From NCBI RefSeq assembly GCF_003315135.1, contig NZ_QNRK01000032.1:20926-84925 (forward strand): a DNA stretch of 64,000 bases, in the 5' to 3' direction. Under the pieces are notes generated by a model, which saw nothing but the letters and a program-made list of their open reading frames with translations, was not told the origin of the DNA and searched no databases. Position 1 is the first letter of the stretch, and every line of letters begins with the position of its first letter. The position numbers and the translations under genes were made by a program. Shown here piece after piece: positions 23,274 through 30,945 of this stretch. This DNA comes from Roseiarcus fermentans (GTDB taxonomy: Bacteria > Pseudomonadota > Alphaproteobacteria > Rhizobiales > Beijerinckiaceae).

Positions 23274-23753
23274 ATGGAATCGGTCGAGGAATTTCTCGCT
23301 TATGCGGTCAAGCTCGAAAGCGAAGCCGCCGACCGCTTCGGCCAGCTCGCCGACGCGATGCTGGCGAGCGGCAACGCCGCCGTCGCCAAGCTGTTCCGGC
23401 GTTTGTCAGACTACTCGCGGATGCACCAGGCCGAGGCCCAGGCGCGCTCCGGCTTCCGCGACATCCCGAAGCTCAGCCCGTCCGACTTCGTCTGGCCGGA
23501 CCTCGAGAGCCCGGAGGCGGCGGCGATCTGGGCGGCCGACCCGATGCTCGGGCGCGGCGAGGCGCTCGAGGTCGCGCTGCAGGCGGAACTGGCGGGCCTG
23601 CGCTATTATCAGGCCGTGCTGGATACCACCGACGACCCGGAGATCAAGGTGCTGGCGAAGGAATTCGTCGCAGAGGAATCCGAGCACGTCGCCGCGCTCG
23701 AGAAGTGGATCGCGGCGCACAAGGCCGGGCGGCCGCTGCCGATCGACGCCTGA
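23274..23753 (+). CDS. rubrerythrin/ferritin-like protein
   Basis: A 159-residue four-helix protein paralogous to the C-terminal half of the upstream fusion. Helix A carries AVKLESEAADRFGQL, helix B YSRMHQAEA, helix C LQAELAGLRYY, helix D EFVAEESEHVAALEKW. The Glu and His residues expected in a ferritin-type diiron site are partly present (helix D ExxEH and the helix B His). There is no rubredoxin domain, so an outside electron donor is needed; the adjacent ferredoxin fusion is the obvious candidate. GGAGGAGAG precedes two ATGs (23271 and 23274); the second has better spacing. Confidence 0.8.
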   Translation: MESVEEFLAYAVKLESEAADRFGQLADAMLASGNAAVAKLFRRLSDYSRMHQAEAQARSGFRDIPKLSPSDFVWPDLESPEAAAIWAADPMLGRGEALEVALQAELAGLRYYQAVLDTTDDPEIKVLAKEFVAEESEHVAALEKWIAAHKAGRPLPIDA

Positions 23754-23839
23754 GCGGCCGAACGCCCGGACAAATTGCCCGGCGCGCGCGAATCCGGCTA
23801 TGATCGCCCGAAAGGCAAAGGGCTTTCCGGGGGTCCCCG

Positions 23840-24997
23840 ATGCGTCGCGCCTGTACGCCAGGGTCGAGGGCTTGCGCGGCCGCGCGCGGCGAGCCTGCGC
23901 GCCGAACCCGCCGATGGCGCGCCGCGGCCGTCGCCTTCCTGGTCGCAGCGCCGGCTGGGGCGGCGGAGCGGCTCGGCCCGCTGCCGATCGACGCTGCGCA
24001 GGTTACGGTCGCGGGGTTCTCGTCCGGCGCCTTCATGGCGAACCAGATTCACATCGCCCATTCCGCCGGGGTGGCGGGCGCGGCGCTGGTCGCCGGCGGC
24101 CTCTACGGCGTCGCCGTCGAGTCCGTGACCGCCGACGGCGTGACGGCGAGCGCAACGCTCGCGACCCTGCGCTGCATGACGCCGCCGGTCATGCTCGGCG
24201 ACGTCGGCCCCTACAAGGCGACCGTCGAGACGTTCGCGGCCAGGGGCTGGATCGACCAGCCCTCGAACCTCGGGCGGGCGAAGGTCTATCTCTTCAGCGG
24301 CGGCTCGGACGCCTTCGTCGGTTCCGCGACGGTCGGCATGGCGCGCGACCTCTATCTCGCCCTCGGCGTGCGGCCGGCCAACGTGACCTTCGTCGACCAT
24401 TCCGGGCCGGCCGCCGGCGCCGGACACGGCTGGGTGACCAAAACCTTCGGCGGCGCCTGCGCTTCCAACGCGCCCCCGTTCGTCAACGCCTGCGGCTACG
24501 ACCAGGCCGGGGCGGAATTTTCGGCGCTCTACGGGCCGCGCCTGAAACCCGCCGCGGCGGCGGCGACCGGCCGCATTGTCCCGTTCGACCAGAGCGAATT
24601 CGTCTCCGGCCGGGACGCGCTCGCCAACGGCCTGTCGGAGACCGGCTATCTCTACGTGCCGAAGGCGTGCGAGGCGGGCGCGCCCGAACGATGCCGCCTC
24701 CAGGTCGTGCTGCACGGCTGCACGCAATCGGCGGAAACGGTCGGCGACACGGTCTACGGAAAGATCGGGCTCGACCCGTGGGCGGACGCGAATCGGATCG
24801 TGCTGCTCTACCCGCAGGCGCACGCGACCAACCTGTCCGAGGCGCCCGCGGCCCTCGTGCGCTTCGGCCCGTCGGCCCTGAACCCGATGGGGTGCTGGAA
24901 CTGGTGGGGCTACGCGGGCGACACGCAGTATCTGACGAGGAAGGGCGTGCAGGTCGAGGCGATCTGGAGGATGATCGAGCGGCTCGAGGGGAGGTGA
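23840..24997 (+). CDS. secreted/periplasmic PHB depolymerase, type II catalytic order
   Basis: A 385-residue alpha/beta hydrolase with an N-terminal basic stretch and signal peptide (RRWRAAAVAFLVAAPAGA). The lipase box GFSSG (Ser61) lies near the N-terminus and the oxyanion segment VVLHGCTQS near residue 290. That order, nucleophile before oxyanion, defines the type II depolymerase domain, seen for example in the periplasmic Rhodospirillum rubrum enzyme. GHGWVTK is a candidate catalytic His, and several Cys suggest disulfides. It should cleave short-chain polyhydroxyalkanoate to 3-hydroxybutyrate oligomers outside the cytoplasm. It stands alone, with no pha genes nearby. Confidence 0.85.
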   Translation: MRRACTPGSRACAAARGEPARRTRRWRAAAVAFLVAAPAGAAERLGPLPIDAAQVTVAGFSSGAFMANQIHIAHSAGVAGAALVAGGLYGVAVESVTADGVTASATLATLRCMTPPVMLGDVGPYKATVETFAARGWIDQPSNLGRAKVYLFSGGSDAFVGSATVGMARDLYLALGVRPANVTFVDHSGPAAGAGHGWVTKTFGGACASNAPPFVNACGYDQAGAEFSALYGPRLKPAAAAATGRIVPFDQSEFVSGRDALANGLSETGYLYVPKACEAGAPERCRLQVVLHGCTQSAETVGDTVYGKIGLDPWADANRIVLLYPQAHATNLSEAPAALVRFGPSALNPMGCWNWWGYAGDTQYLTRKGVQVEAIWRMIERLEGR

Positions 24998-25132
24998 GGC
25001 GCGACGCCCGGCCGCGGCCTCCCCCGGCTGTGCTTCTGGACGTGTCGCCACCCGTACCGCCGAACCCCTTCCAAGCCCCGTCTTTGAGTTGAAATATGAC
25101 AATGTCCTGTATTGTATGCGCGAGGATTTCAA

Positions 25133-25430
25133 ATGGGCATTGAGGACGTAACGCGCGACGGGGGTTGTCGCAGCAATGGCTGAGCAAGAACGTCTCGGCG
25201 AGGACGAGTTCTTGCACCGCCACGAATTCCGCCAAGCTAGAACCCACTTTGTGCTCTTCGATGGCAAAGCCTACTCATCCATGGCGGTCCTTGGTGTTGG
25301 GCAAAAGTACTCTGGAGAGGCATGGCAGCCGCTCGGGCGGAATGACTTCCACGGCGGAAAGCCAACGATCAAGCGTTGCGCTTCACGGAATTCACAGTCC
25401 GACCCACATCAAGCCGATGCCTACGTTTAG
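25133..25430 (+). pseudogene. frameshifted remnant of an ScoMcrA-like N-terminal head domain gene
   Basis: The ATG at 25133, behind GAGG, opens MGIEDVTRDG and then hits a stop after 16 codons. Removing one G from the run of five at 25160-25164 joins this to VVAAMAEQERLGEDEFLHRH, then FRQARTHFVLFDGKAYSSMA, VLGVGQKYSGE and PLGRNDFHGGKPTI. This continuous string has the pattern of the head domain that precedes HNH nucleases in McrA-type modification-dependent restriction enzymes (FL..y.F..ar.y.l..dGk.Y.SkA..G.A......PL...dFsGG). After about residue 85 the similarity ends and no HNH domain follows. It is inactive unless the G-run slips. Confidence 0.6.
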
Positions 25431-25471
25431 GGCGAACGGCAAAGCAGGGGAACTCTATCATCTCAAACTTG

Positions 25472-25801
25472 CTAATCCGCGACCGATCGCAGCGTCTCGC
25501 CATTCCATCCGTACGGGAACCACCTGACACGTTCCCTTACAGCTGAGGGCGGCTCGACCGTGTGCCATCGCGCATCAAATCGTGCTGCATATTCGACGTC
25601 AAATAAATTTATCCAAGAAACATATCTGGCTCTCGGAGGTGTGAAGTTATAGTCGATCACAACAAACGCGTTTATAGCTGGACCTTCCGGCGTTTCATCT
25701 GATTGTGTGACAACAATTGACATATAGCTGGCTTCGCTTCTTTCATGACCTCTTTCCCCAAGCATATTACCGCAGAGCACCGTATCCAATCGTGCCTCCA
25801 T
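25472..25801 (-). CDS. unknown protein, second gene of low-GC operon
   Basis: 109 residues, not recognised. Mixed alpha/beta composition without signal peptide or membrane helix. Aromatic-rich C-terminal third (ARYVSWINLFDVEYAARFDA followed by RWHTVEPPS and RWFPYGWNGETL). It begins at the point where the upstream gene ends: a TTG at 25807 overlaps the previous stop and an ATG lies at 25801, so translational coupling is likely. Codon usage is visibly more AT-rich than in surrounding genes, indicating horizontal acquisition with its partner. Confidence 0.6.
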   Translation of the reverse strand: MEARLDTVLCGNMLGERGHERSEASYMSIVVTQSDETPEGPAINAFVVIDYNFTPPRARYVSWINLFDVEYAARFDARWHTVEPPSAVRERVRWFPYGWNGETLRSVAD

Positions 25802-25803
25802 CT

Positions 25804-26484
25804 TCAAAATAGCCCGAGTTTTACGGTCGGAAATAGTTCAAAGAACGTATAGTACTCCGATACGTCGTCCGACAAAAATATCGTGACATCATACGGTGCG
25901 ATTGGTGTTTCTTTAGGCTCAATCCATGTGGCCTGAAAATGCTGATCCACCCGAAGCCCATTGCCAATGACTGCCTTTAGTTCGTCTGCAGTATATTTTC
26001 GTAATCGACGCTCATCAAGATCGCTGGTAGAGAACCCTATGAATCTTACATTTGGCGAAATTGTACGGCCGGTTGCTTGATACAATTCGGTCGCTTTTTT
26101 CGCGACCTCGTCATCGTGTACCCAATGCACATCTTGCCCGGCTATCTTAAGGCAAATGCCCTCTCCGTTATTACCTTTTGCCACGAACACCGGATTGCAA
26201 TCTACCCGTTGAGAAACATCGATCGCCATTGCCACTTGGAGAGCAGTTCCGCTGTCCGGAATGAAATGCAGAGGCTGAGCGGGAAGTTCAAAACCATACC
26301 TGATATGCATATGATATAGATGATCATGAAGATGTTCGGCAATATGTTTGTGTGGCGGATGAGATGCTATCAAGGTGTCTGGGCCTAGGTGGAAAATTCC
26401 GTCATAAATTGGCAACCGTGGCCTGATTACTAGGGATTGATCAAAGGTTCGTGAGAAAGGCGGGTCTGAAAGGCCGTTGGCCAT
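25804..26484 (-). CDS. unknown His-rich protein, first gene of low-GC operon
   Basis: 226 residues, not recognised. Near the N-terminus is a dense histidine stretch, SHPPHKHIAEHLHDHLYHMH, that could bind metal. The rest looks like a globular cytoplasmic protein (AMAIDVSQRVDCNPVFVAKG, DDEVAKKATELYQATGRTIS, APYDVTIFLSDDVSEYYTFF). GGGAGGA six bases before the ATG at 26484 makes this the most likely start; ATGs or equivalents at 26490 and 26499 are too close to that site. Base composition is much lower in GC than the flanks. It lies beside a broken McrA-type gene, so a defence or mobile-element function is a possibility and no more. Confidence 0.65.
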   Translation of the reverse strand: MANGLSDPPFSRTFDQSLVIRPRLPIYDGIFHLGPDTLIASHPPHKHIAEHLHDHLYHMHIRYGFELPAQPLHFIPDSGTALQVAMAIDVSQRVDCNPVFVAKGNNGEGICLKIAGQDVHWVHDDEVAKKATELYQATGRTISPNVRFIGFSTSDLDERRLRKYTADELKAVIGNGLRVDQHFQATWIEPKETPIAPYDVTIFLSDDVSEYYTFFELFPTVKLGLF

Positions 26485-27216
26485 TGTCATTCCTCCCACT
26501 GAAAAATTGGCACAAAGTAAAATAGGTTATTGCAGTGTGTTTCAGGAGCGCTGTAAAGTTTTCCGCGCCGCGCTGGGGTCAGACGGTCAAGCGTTGGACT
26601 AGAAAGAGTCTGCCGGCGATAGGGGGAGCCGAGGAGGTACTGTGGCGGTATCTTCCGCGGAGAGCGGTCTTGGTGTCAAGCGACATGCGGAACTGCCTCG
26701 GAACCGCCCCCTTCTGCCTGGGGATGCGCCGCTCCTCGAAACGCGACGGAACGCCTAACCCTTCTCCAAACATGGCCAACCCTCCTAAAACGACAGGGGG
26801 CAGTTACTCCTGTCGCCAAGGGGGCAGTCTTCCGTGTCGCCCGACAGCGCCAAGGCGGGACCGGGCGAAAAGCCTCCCCACCGCGCCGCCCGCAAGGCAC
26901 TGAAAAGTCTTATTCCGCAGGAGGAAATCTAAGAAAGACCCAATGCCTCCGGGCCATGTTTCGGCCGCCCTGGCCCACGGGCGCGGCGCGGCGGCGGAAG
27001 GCGGAGGCGACTCCAAGTTCGCGCGATCCCACCGCCCCGGGCCGCACGCGCCCTCCCCGGCGGGGCCTGGGGAAGGGGAGAAGCCTTGCGGACCCACGCC
27101 GCCGCCGACCGTCGGGGTGAGCGCGTGCTGAGGCTGGAAACCGGCGGCGCGACTCCGTATGAACGTCGTCGCCGACACGGGCGCTTTTCCAGCACGCCCG
27201 GGCAGGGGGCGAAGAC
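26485..27216. other. gene-free region with repeat motifs resembling insertion-sequence ends
   Basis: No convincing gene in 730 bases. At about 26790-26850 (read on the minus strand) a TGTCGGGCGACA start is followed by two spaced copies of ACTGCCCCCT and then TGTCG, an arrangement of multiple direct repeats like the ends of IS21-type elements; no istA/istB is present. From 26930 to 27216 the DNA returns to high GC and includes a GGGGAAGGGGAGAAGCC stretch before the TerC-family gene. Confidence 0.35.
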
Positions 27217-27948
27217 ATGGAAGAGATCACCCGGCTCGTCGCCGAACCATCCGCCTGGGCGGCGCTCGCGACCCTGATCGCCATGGAGGTGGTGCTCGGG
27301 GTCGACAATCTCGTCTTCATCGCCATTCTCGCCAATCGCGTCGACAAGAGCCGCCGCGCGCTCGCCCGCACCCTCGGCCTTGCGCTGGCGCTGGTGTTCC
27401 GGCTCGTCCTGCTCGCCTTCGCCGCCGAAATCGTCCACCTCAAGCAGCCGCTCGCGACGGTCTGGGGCCACGCCTTCTCGGGGCGGGACTTTCTGCTGCT
27501 CGCCGGCGGCCTGTTCCTGGTGTGGAAGGCGACCGGGGAGATTCACGAGCGCGTCGATCCCGACGGCGAACAGGAGGGCGCGCAGACCGGCCCGCGCCTC
27601 GGCGTGCTGGCGGCGCTCGTCCAGATCATTCTGATCGACATCGTGTTCTCGGTCGACAGCATCATCACCGCGGTCGGCATGACCGACCATTTCCCGATCA
27701 TGGTGGTCGCCGTGACCGTCGCCGTTGTCCTGATGATGATCGCCTCGGCGCCGCTCGGCGAATTCGTCCACCGCAACCCGACGGTGCTGATGCTGGCCCT
27801 GAGCTTCCTCTTGATGATCGGCATGACTTTGATCGCCGACGGCTTCGGCTTCCATATCGAGAGGGGCTATATTTACGCGGCGATGTTCTTCTCCTCGCTG
27901 GTCGAGACGCTCAACACCCTCGCCCGGCGCAAGCAGCGGAAGGTCTGA
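27217..27948 (+). CDS. TerC/YgdQ-family membrane protein
   Basis: 243 residues with about seven transmembrane helices. It shows the two family signatures: LGVDNLVFIAILANRVDK near residue 30, and the internal repeat DIVFSVDSIITAVGMTDHF near residue 145. The conserved Asp residues within the membrane are thought to handle divalent metal. TerC-family proteins are linked to Mn2+ export or metalation of secreted proteins; the exact role here is unknown. It is followed without gap by a LysE-type exporter and a sugar-acid kinase, forming a three-gene unit with overlapping stop/start codons. Confidence 0.85.
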   Translation: MEEITRLVAEPSAWAALATLIAMEVVLGVDNLVFIAILANRVDKSRRALARTLGLALALVFRLVLLAFAAEIVHLKQPLATVWGHAFSGRDFLLLAGGLFLVWKATGEIHERVDPDGEQEGAQTGPRLGVLAALVQIILIDIVFSVDSIITAVGMTDHFPIMVVAVTVAVVLMMIASAPLGEFVHRNPTVLMLALSFLLMIGMTLIADGFGFHIERGYIYAAMFFSSLVETLNTLARRKQRKV

Positions 27949-28556
27949 TGACGCCCGGTTCGCTTCTTCTCTTCGCCGCGGTCTATTTCGCCGCCGTGGC
28001 CACGCCCGGCCCCGGCCTCGCGGCGCTGGTGGCGCGGGTGCTCGCCTACGGCCTGGTCGGCGTCGCCCCGTTCATCCTCGGCTACGTGGTCGGCGACATG
28101 ATCTGGCTGCTCGTCGCCGGGACCGGCCTCGCCGCGCTCGCCAACGCCTTCGCCGGCGCCTTCACTGCGGTCAAATACGCCGGCGCCGCCTATCTGCTTT
28201 ATCTCGCCTGGCGCACGGCGACCGCGCCGGCCGCGCGGGGCGAAGCGCCGCCGCCCGCCTCGCGTGGGGCTCGCGCATTCCTGGGCTCGCTCTCCCTGAC
28301 GCTCGGCAACCCGAAGGTGATGGTGTTCTTCCTGTCGATCATGCCGCTCGTGGTCGACGTGAAAAGCCTGACGGCGGCGGGCATCGCGGTTCTGCTCGCC
28401 ATCTCGATTCCGGTGATCGCGGGAACGCTCGCGGCCTATGCGCTGGCCGCCAACCGGGCGCGCGCGCTGTTCCGGTCGGCCAAAGCCATGCGCATCGCCC
28501 ACCGCACAGCCGCGGGCGTGATGGCCGGGGTCGCGGTCGCGGTGGCGACGCGATGA
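27948..28556 (+). CDS. LysE/RhtB-family amino-acid exporter
   Basis: 202 residues, six hydrophobic segments. N-terminal VATPGPGLAALVARVLAYGL corresponds to the family's PGP motif. SLSLTLGNPKVMVFFLSIMP matches the GNPK..lFf motif before helix 4. It should export an amino acid or related metabolite across the inner membrane. The ATG shares bases with the stop of the TerC gene, and its own stop overlaps the kinase start by four bases, so the three genes are translationally coupled. Confidence 0.85.
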   Translation: MTPGSLLLFAAVYFAAVATPGPGLAALVARVLAYGLVGVAPFILGYVVGDMIWLLVAGTGLAALANAFAGAFTAVKYAGAAYLLYLAWRTATAPAARGEAPPPASRGARAFLGSLSLTLGNPKVMVFFLSIMPLVVDVKSLTAAGIAVLLAISIPVIAGTLAAYALAANRARALFRSAKAMRIAHRTAAGVMAGVAVAVATR

Positions 28557-29473
28557 GCGTGTCCGACCTGCTCGCGATCGGCGAACCGCTGGTCGAACTC
28601 AATCAGGCGAACGACGCCGCGCCGTTCGTGCAGGGGTTCGGCGGCGACACCTCGAACGCGATGATCGCGGCGGCCCGCCTCGGGGCGGACGCCGCCTATT
28701 TCACCGCCATCGGCGCCGACCGGTTCGGTCACGCGCTGACCGAACTGTGGCTCCGGGAAGGGGTGGACGCGAGCCGGGTCGTCATCAACGGCGGGGCGCA
28801 CACCGGGCTCTATTTCGTCACCCACGGGACCGACGGCCACCAGTTCTCCTACCTGCGGGCGGGCTCGGCGGCGAGCCGGATCGGCGAGAGCGACCTGCCG
28901 GTCGATCGGATCAAGGCCACGCAGATCCTTCACGTCTCCGGCGTCAGCCAGGCGATCTCGTCCTCGGCCGCCGATGCGGTGTTCGCCGCCATCGACATCG
29001 CCCACGAGGCCGGGCGGCTCGTCTCCTACGATCCCAATCTGCGGCTGAAGCTCTGGCCGCTGCGGCGGGCCCGCGCGGTGATCCACGAGGCGATGCGGTC
29101 GTGCGACATCGCCCTTCCCGGCCTCGACGACGCGCGCGAGCTCGCGGGGCTGACGGACCCGGACGCAATCGCCGACTTCTACCTCCGCCTCGGCGCGCGC
29201 CTCGTCGTGGTGAAACTCGGCAAGGCGGGCGCGCTGGCGGCGACCGCTTCGCGGCGCGAGCGGATCGCGCCGCGCGCGGTCGCGGCCGTCGACGCGACCG
29301 GCGCCGGCGACTGTTTCGACGGCGCTTTCCTCGGCGAATTCGTGCGCACCGCCGATCCCTTCGCCGCCGCCCGCTTCGCCAATGTCGCGGCGGCGCTGTC
29401 GACCTTGGGCTACGGCGCCGTCGCGCCGCTGCCGCGGAGGGCGGAGGTCGAGGCGGCGCTGGCGGGCGGGTGA
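28553..29473 (+). CDS. kdgK: PfkB-family sugar kinase, probably 2-keto-3-deoxygluconate kinase
   Basis: 306 residues of the ribokinase/PfkB fold. The N-terminal substrate motif is VQGFGGDTSNAMIAAARLGA and the C-terminal ATP/anion-hole motif with catalytic Asp is DATGAGDCFDGAFLGEF. The GGDTSN form and overall length match KDG kinases, which phosphorylate 2-keto-3-deoxygluconate in Entner-Doudoroff-related routes; a fructokinase-like specificity cannot be excluded. No KDPG aldolase gene is adjacent. It is the last gene of the TerC-LysE operon and is followed by a palindromic repeat. Confidence 0.75.
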   Translation: MSVSDLLAIGEPLVELNQANDAAPFVQGFGGDTSNAMIAAARLGADAAYFTAIGADRFGHALTELWLREGVDASRVVINGGAHTGLYFVTHGTDGHQFSYLRAGSAASRIGESDLPVDRIKATQILHVSGVSQAISSSAADAVFAAIDIAHEAGRLVSYDPNLRLKLWPLRRARAVIHEAMRSCDIALPGLDDARELAGLTDPDAIADFYLRLGARLVVVKLGKAGALAATASRRERIAPRAVAAVDATGAGDCFDGAFLGEFVRTADPFAAARFANVAAALSTLGYGAVAPLPRRAEVEAALAGG

Positions 29474-29526
29474 AGCTTCATGGGAGGGCGCGCGTCTCGC
29501 GCACCCCTTGTCCGTCGAAAGACGGG

Positions 29527-29653
29527 CGCCTCTCGCCCCTTCTCCCCGCCTGCGGGGAGAAGGCCGGGATGAGGGGCTTGGGGGACGAGCCGCCGCGGCC
29601 AATCCCCGCGCCCCTCACCCTAACCCTCTCCCCGCAAGCGGGGAGAGGGAATA
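29527..29653. repeat. REP-like palindromic repeat pair
   Basis: Two oppositely oriented GC palindromes: CTTCTCCCCGCCTGCGGGGAG followed by GGGATGAGGGGC at the left, and GCCCCTCACCCTAACCCTCT then CCCCGCAAGCGGGGAG at the right. Together they form a large inverted structure in the gap between kdgK and the convergent gltS gene. This is typical of extragenic palindromes in high-GC alphaproteobacteria; it may serve as a bidirectional terminator. Confidence 0.6.
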
Positions 29654-29681
29654 GACGGCCGCTCTCCGCGCTCGTCCGCCC

Positions 29682-30887
29682 CTACCTCACCATCAGCCCG
29701 ATCGCGACCGCGTTGGCGATGTCGATGAAGAAGGCCGAGACCAGCGGCAGGATGATGAAGGCGCGGGCGCAGGCGCCGTGCAGCTTGGTGACCGCGGTCA
29801 TGTTGGCGATCGCGGTCGGCGTCGCGCCCAGCGTGATGCCGGTGAAGCCGGCGGAGATCACCGCCGCCTCATAGGTTCGCCCCATCAGCGGGAAGACCGC
29901 GAACAGGATGTAGGCGACCGCCGCGGCGGTCTGGACCGCGAGCACCGCGACCAGCGCGAGGCCGAGCCCGCCGAGCGTCCAGAGCTGCATGCTCATCAGC
30001 GACATGGCGAGGAACACGTTGAGCGACAGGTCGGACACGAGCGCCAGCGCGCGCGACCGGGTCGGCCATTGCATGGCGGGGAGCAATCTCGGGACGATGT
30101 TGGTGACGACGATGCCGACCAGCAGGCAGATGACGAACAGCGGCAGCTTGATCGGGCCGCGATCGACGAGTTCCTGCAACGCGAAGCCGATCAGGATCAC
30201 CAGGTTGAGAATCAGCAAGGTGCGCAAAAAGGTGATGTGGTTGAGGTCGTCGGCGTATTTGTCGGCCGGATCGTCCGGCACGCCGACCACCGGATCCGGC
30301 GCCTTCGGCCCTGCGAGGGCGTAGCGTCGGATCAGATATCCGGCGATCGGGCCGCCGACGAGGCTCGCGACCACGAGCCCGAGCGTCGCGGTGGCGACGC
30401 CGACCTCGAGCGCGTTGCTCAGGCCGAACCGCTCGGCGATGATCGGCGCCCAGGCGATCGTCGTGCCGTGGCCGCCGATCAGGGCGGCGGAGCCGAGCAG
30501 CGGGGTCATGCCGGCGGGAAGGCCGAGCGCGAAAACCCCGCCCGCCGCGATGACGTTCTGGAGCACGAGATAGACCAGCGTCAGCCCGAGCAGGATCAGG
30601 AACGGTTTTCCGCCCGAGATCAGGTCGTCGAGCCGGGCGTTGAGGCCGATGCCGGTGAAGAAATAGAGCAGCAGCATGTCGCGCGCTTCGAGCGAGAAAT
30701 TCACCTCGATCCCGAAGACGAGATAGGCGGCCAGCGTCGCCGCCGCCGCCAGCATGCCGCCGGTCACCGCCTCCGGGATGTTCCAGGTCTTCAGCGGCTT
30801 GATCGCGCTGTTGACGCCCGCGCCGACGAAGAACACGACGATGGCGATGGTGAAGCTCAGAAGCCCGGGGACCTGAATCGACGTCAT
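29682..30887 (-). CDS. gltS: sodium/glutamate symporter GltS (copy 1)
   Basis: 401 residues, ten or more hydrophobic segments, full GltS length. The two inverted halves carry the signatures SAALIGGHGTTIAWAPII and SAGFTGITLGATPTAIANM, which form the re-entrant substrate/Na+ loops. It imports glutamate with Na+. It is the last gene of a transglutaminase-glutaminase-gltS run on the minus strand, 58 bases after glsA. A second full paralogue lies at 42.8-44.0 kb and a third, tiny fragment at 41.8 kb. Confidence 0.92.
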   Translation of the reverse strand: MTSIQVPGLLSFTIAIVVFFVGAGVNSAIKPLKTWNIPEAVTGGMLAAAATLAAYLVFGIEVNFSLEARDMLLLYFFTGIGLNARLDDLISGGKPFLILLGLTLVYLVLQNVIAAGGVFALGLPAGMTPLLGSAALIGGHGTTIAWAPIIAERFGLSNALEVGVATATLGLVVASLVGGPIAGYLIRRYALAGPKAPDPVVGVPDDPADKYADDLNHITFLRTLLILNLVILIGFALQELVDRGPIKLPLFVICLLVGIVVTNIVPRLLPAMQWPTRSRALALVSDLSLNVFLAMSLMSMQLWTLGGLGLALVAVLAVQTAAAVAYILFAVFPLMGRTYEAAVISAGFTGITLGATPTAIANMTAVTKLHGACARAFIILPLVSAFFIDIANAVAIGLMVR

Positions 30888-30945
30888 GTTCGGTTTCGTC
30901 TCCGGACCCCGGGCGCCCGCGTCGACTCCGCGGCCGGCGCTTCAA

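Noticed and set aside
26535..26903. Open frames of 60-120 codons on both strands after the unknown operon
   Set aside because: No recognisable domain; the DNA carries IS-end-like repeats instead, and a ribosome-binding-site-like AGGAGGG on the minus strand leads into a sequence unlike any IstA start.
27066..27200. GGGGAGAAGCC upstream of the TerC-family gene, reminiscent of the yybP-ykoY manganese riboswitch
   Set aside because: The conserved second half (GGCGAGACC-type segment) is not visible and the sequence also looks like a GC-rich palindromic repeat; an Infernal scan with RF00080 would settle it.
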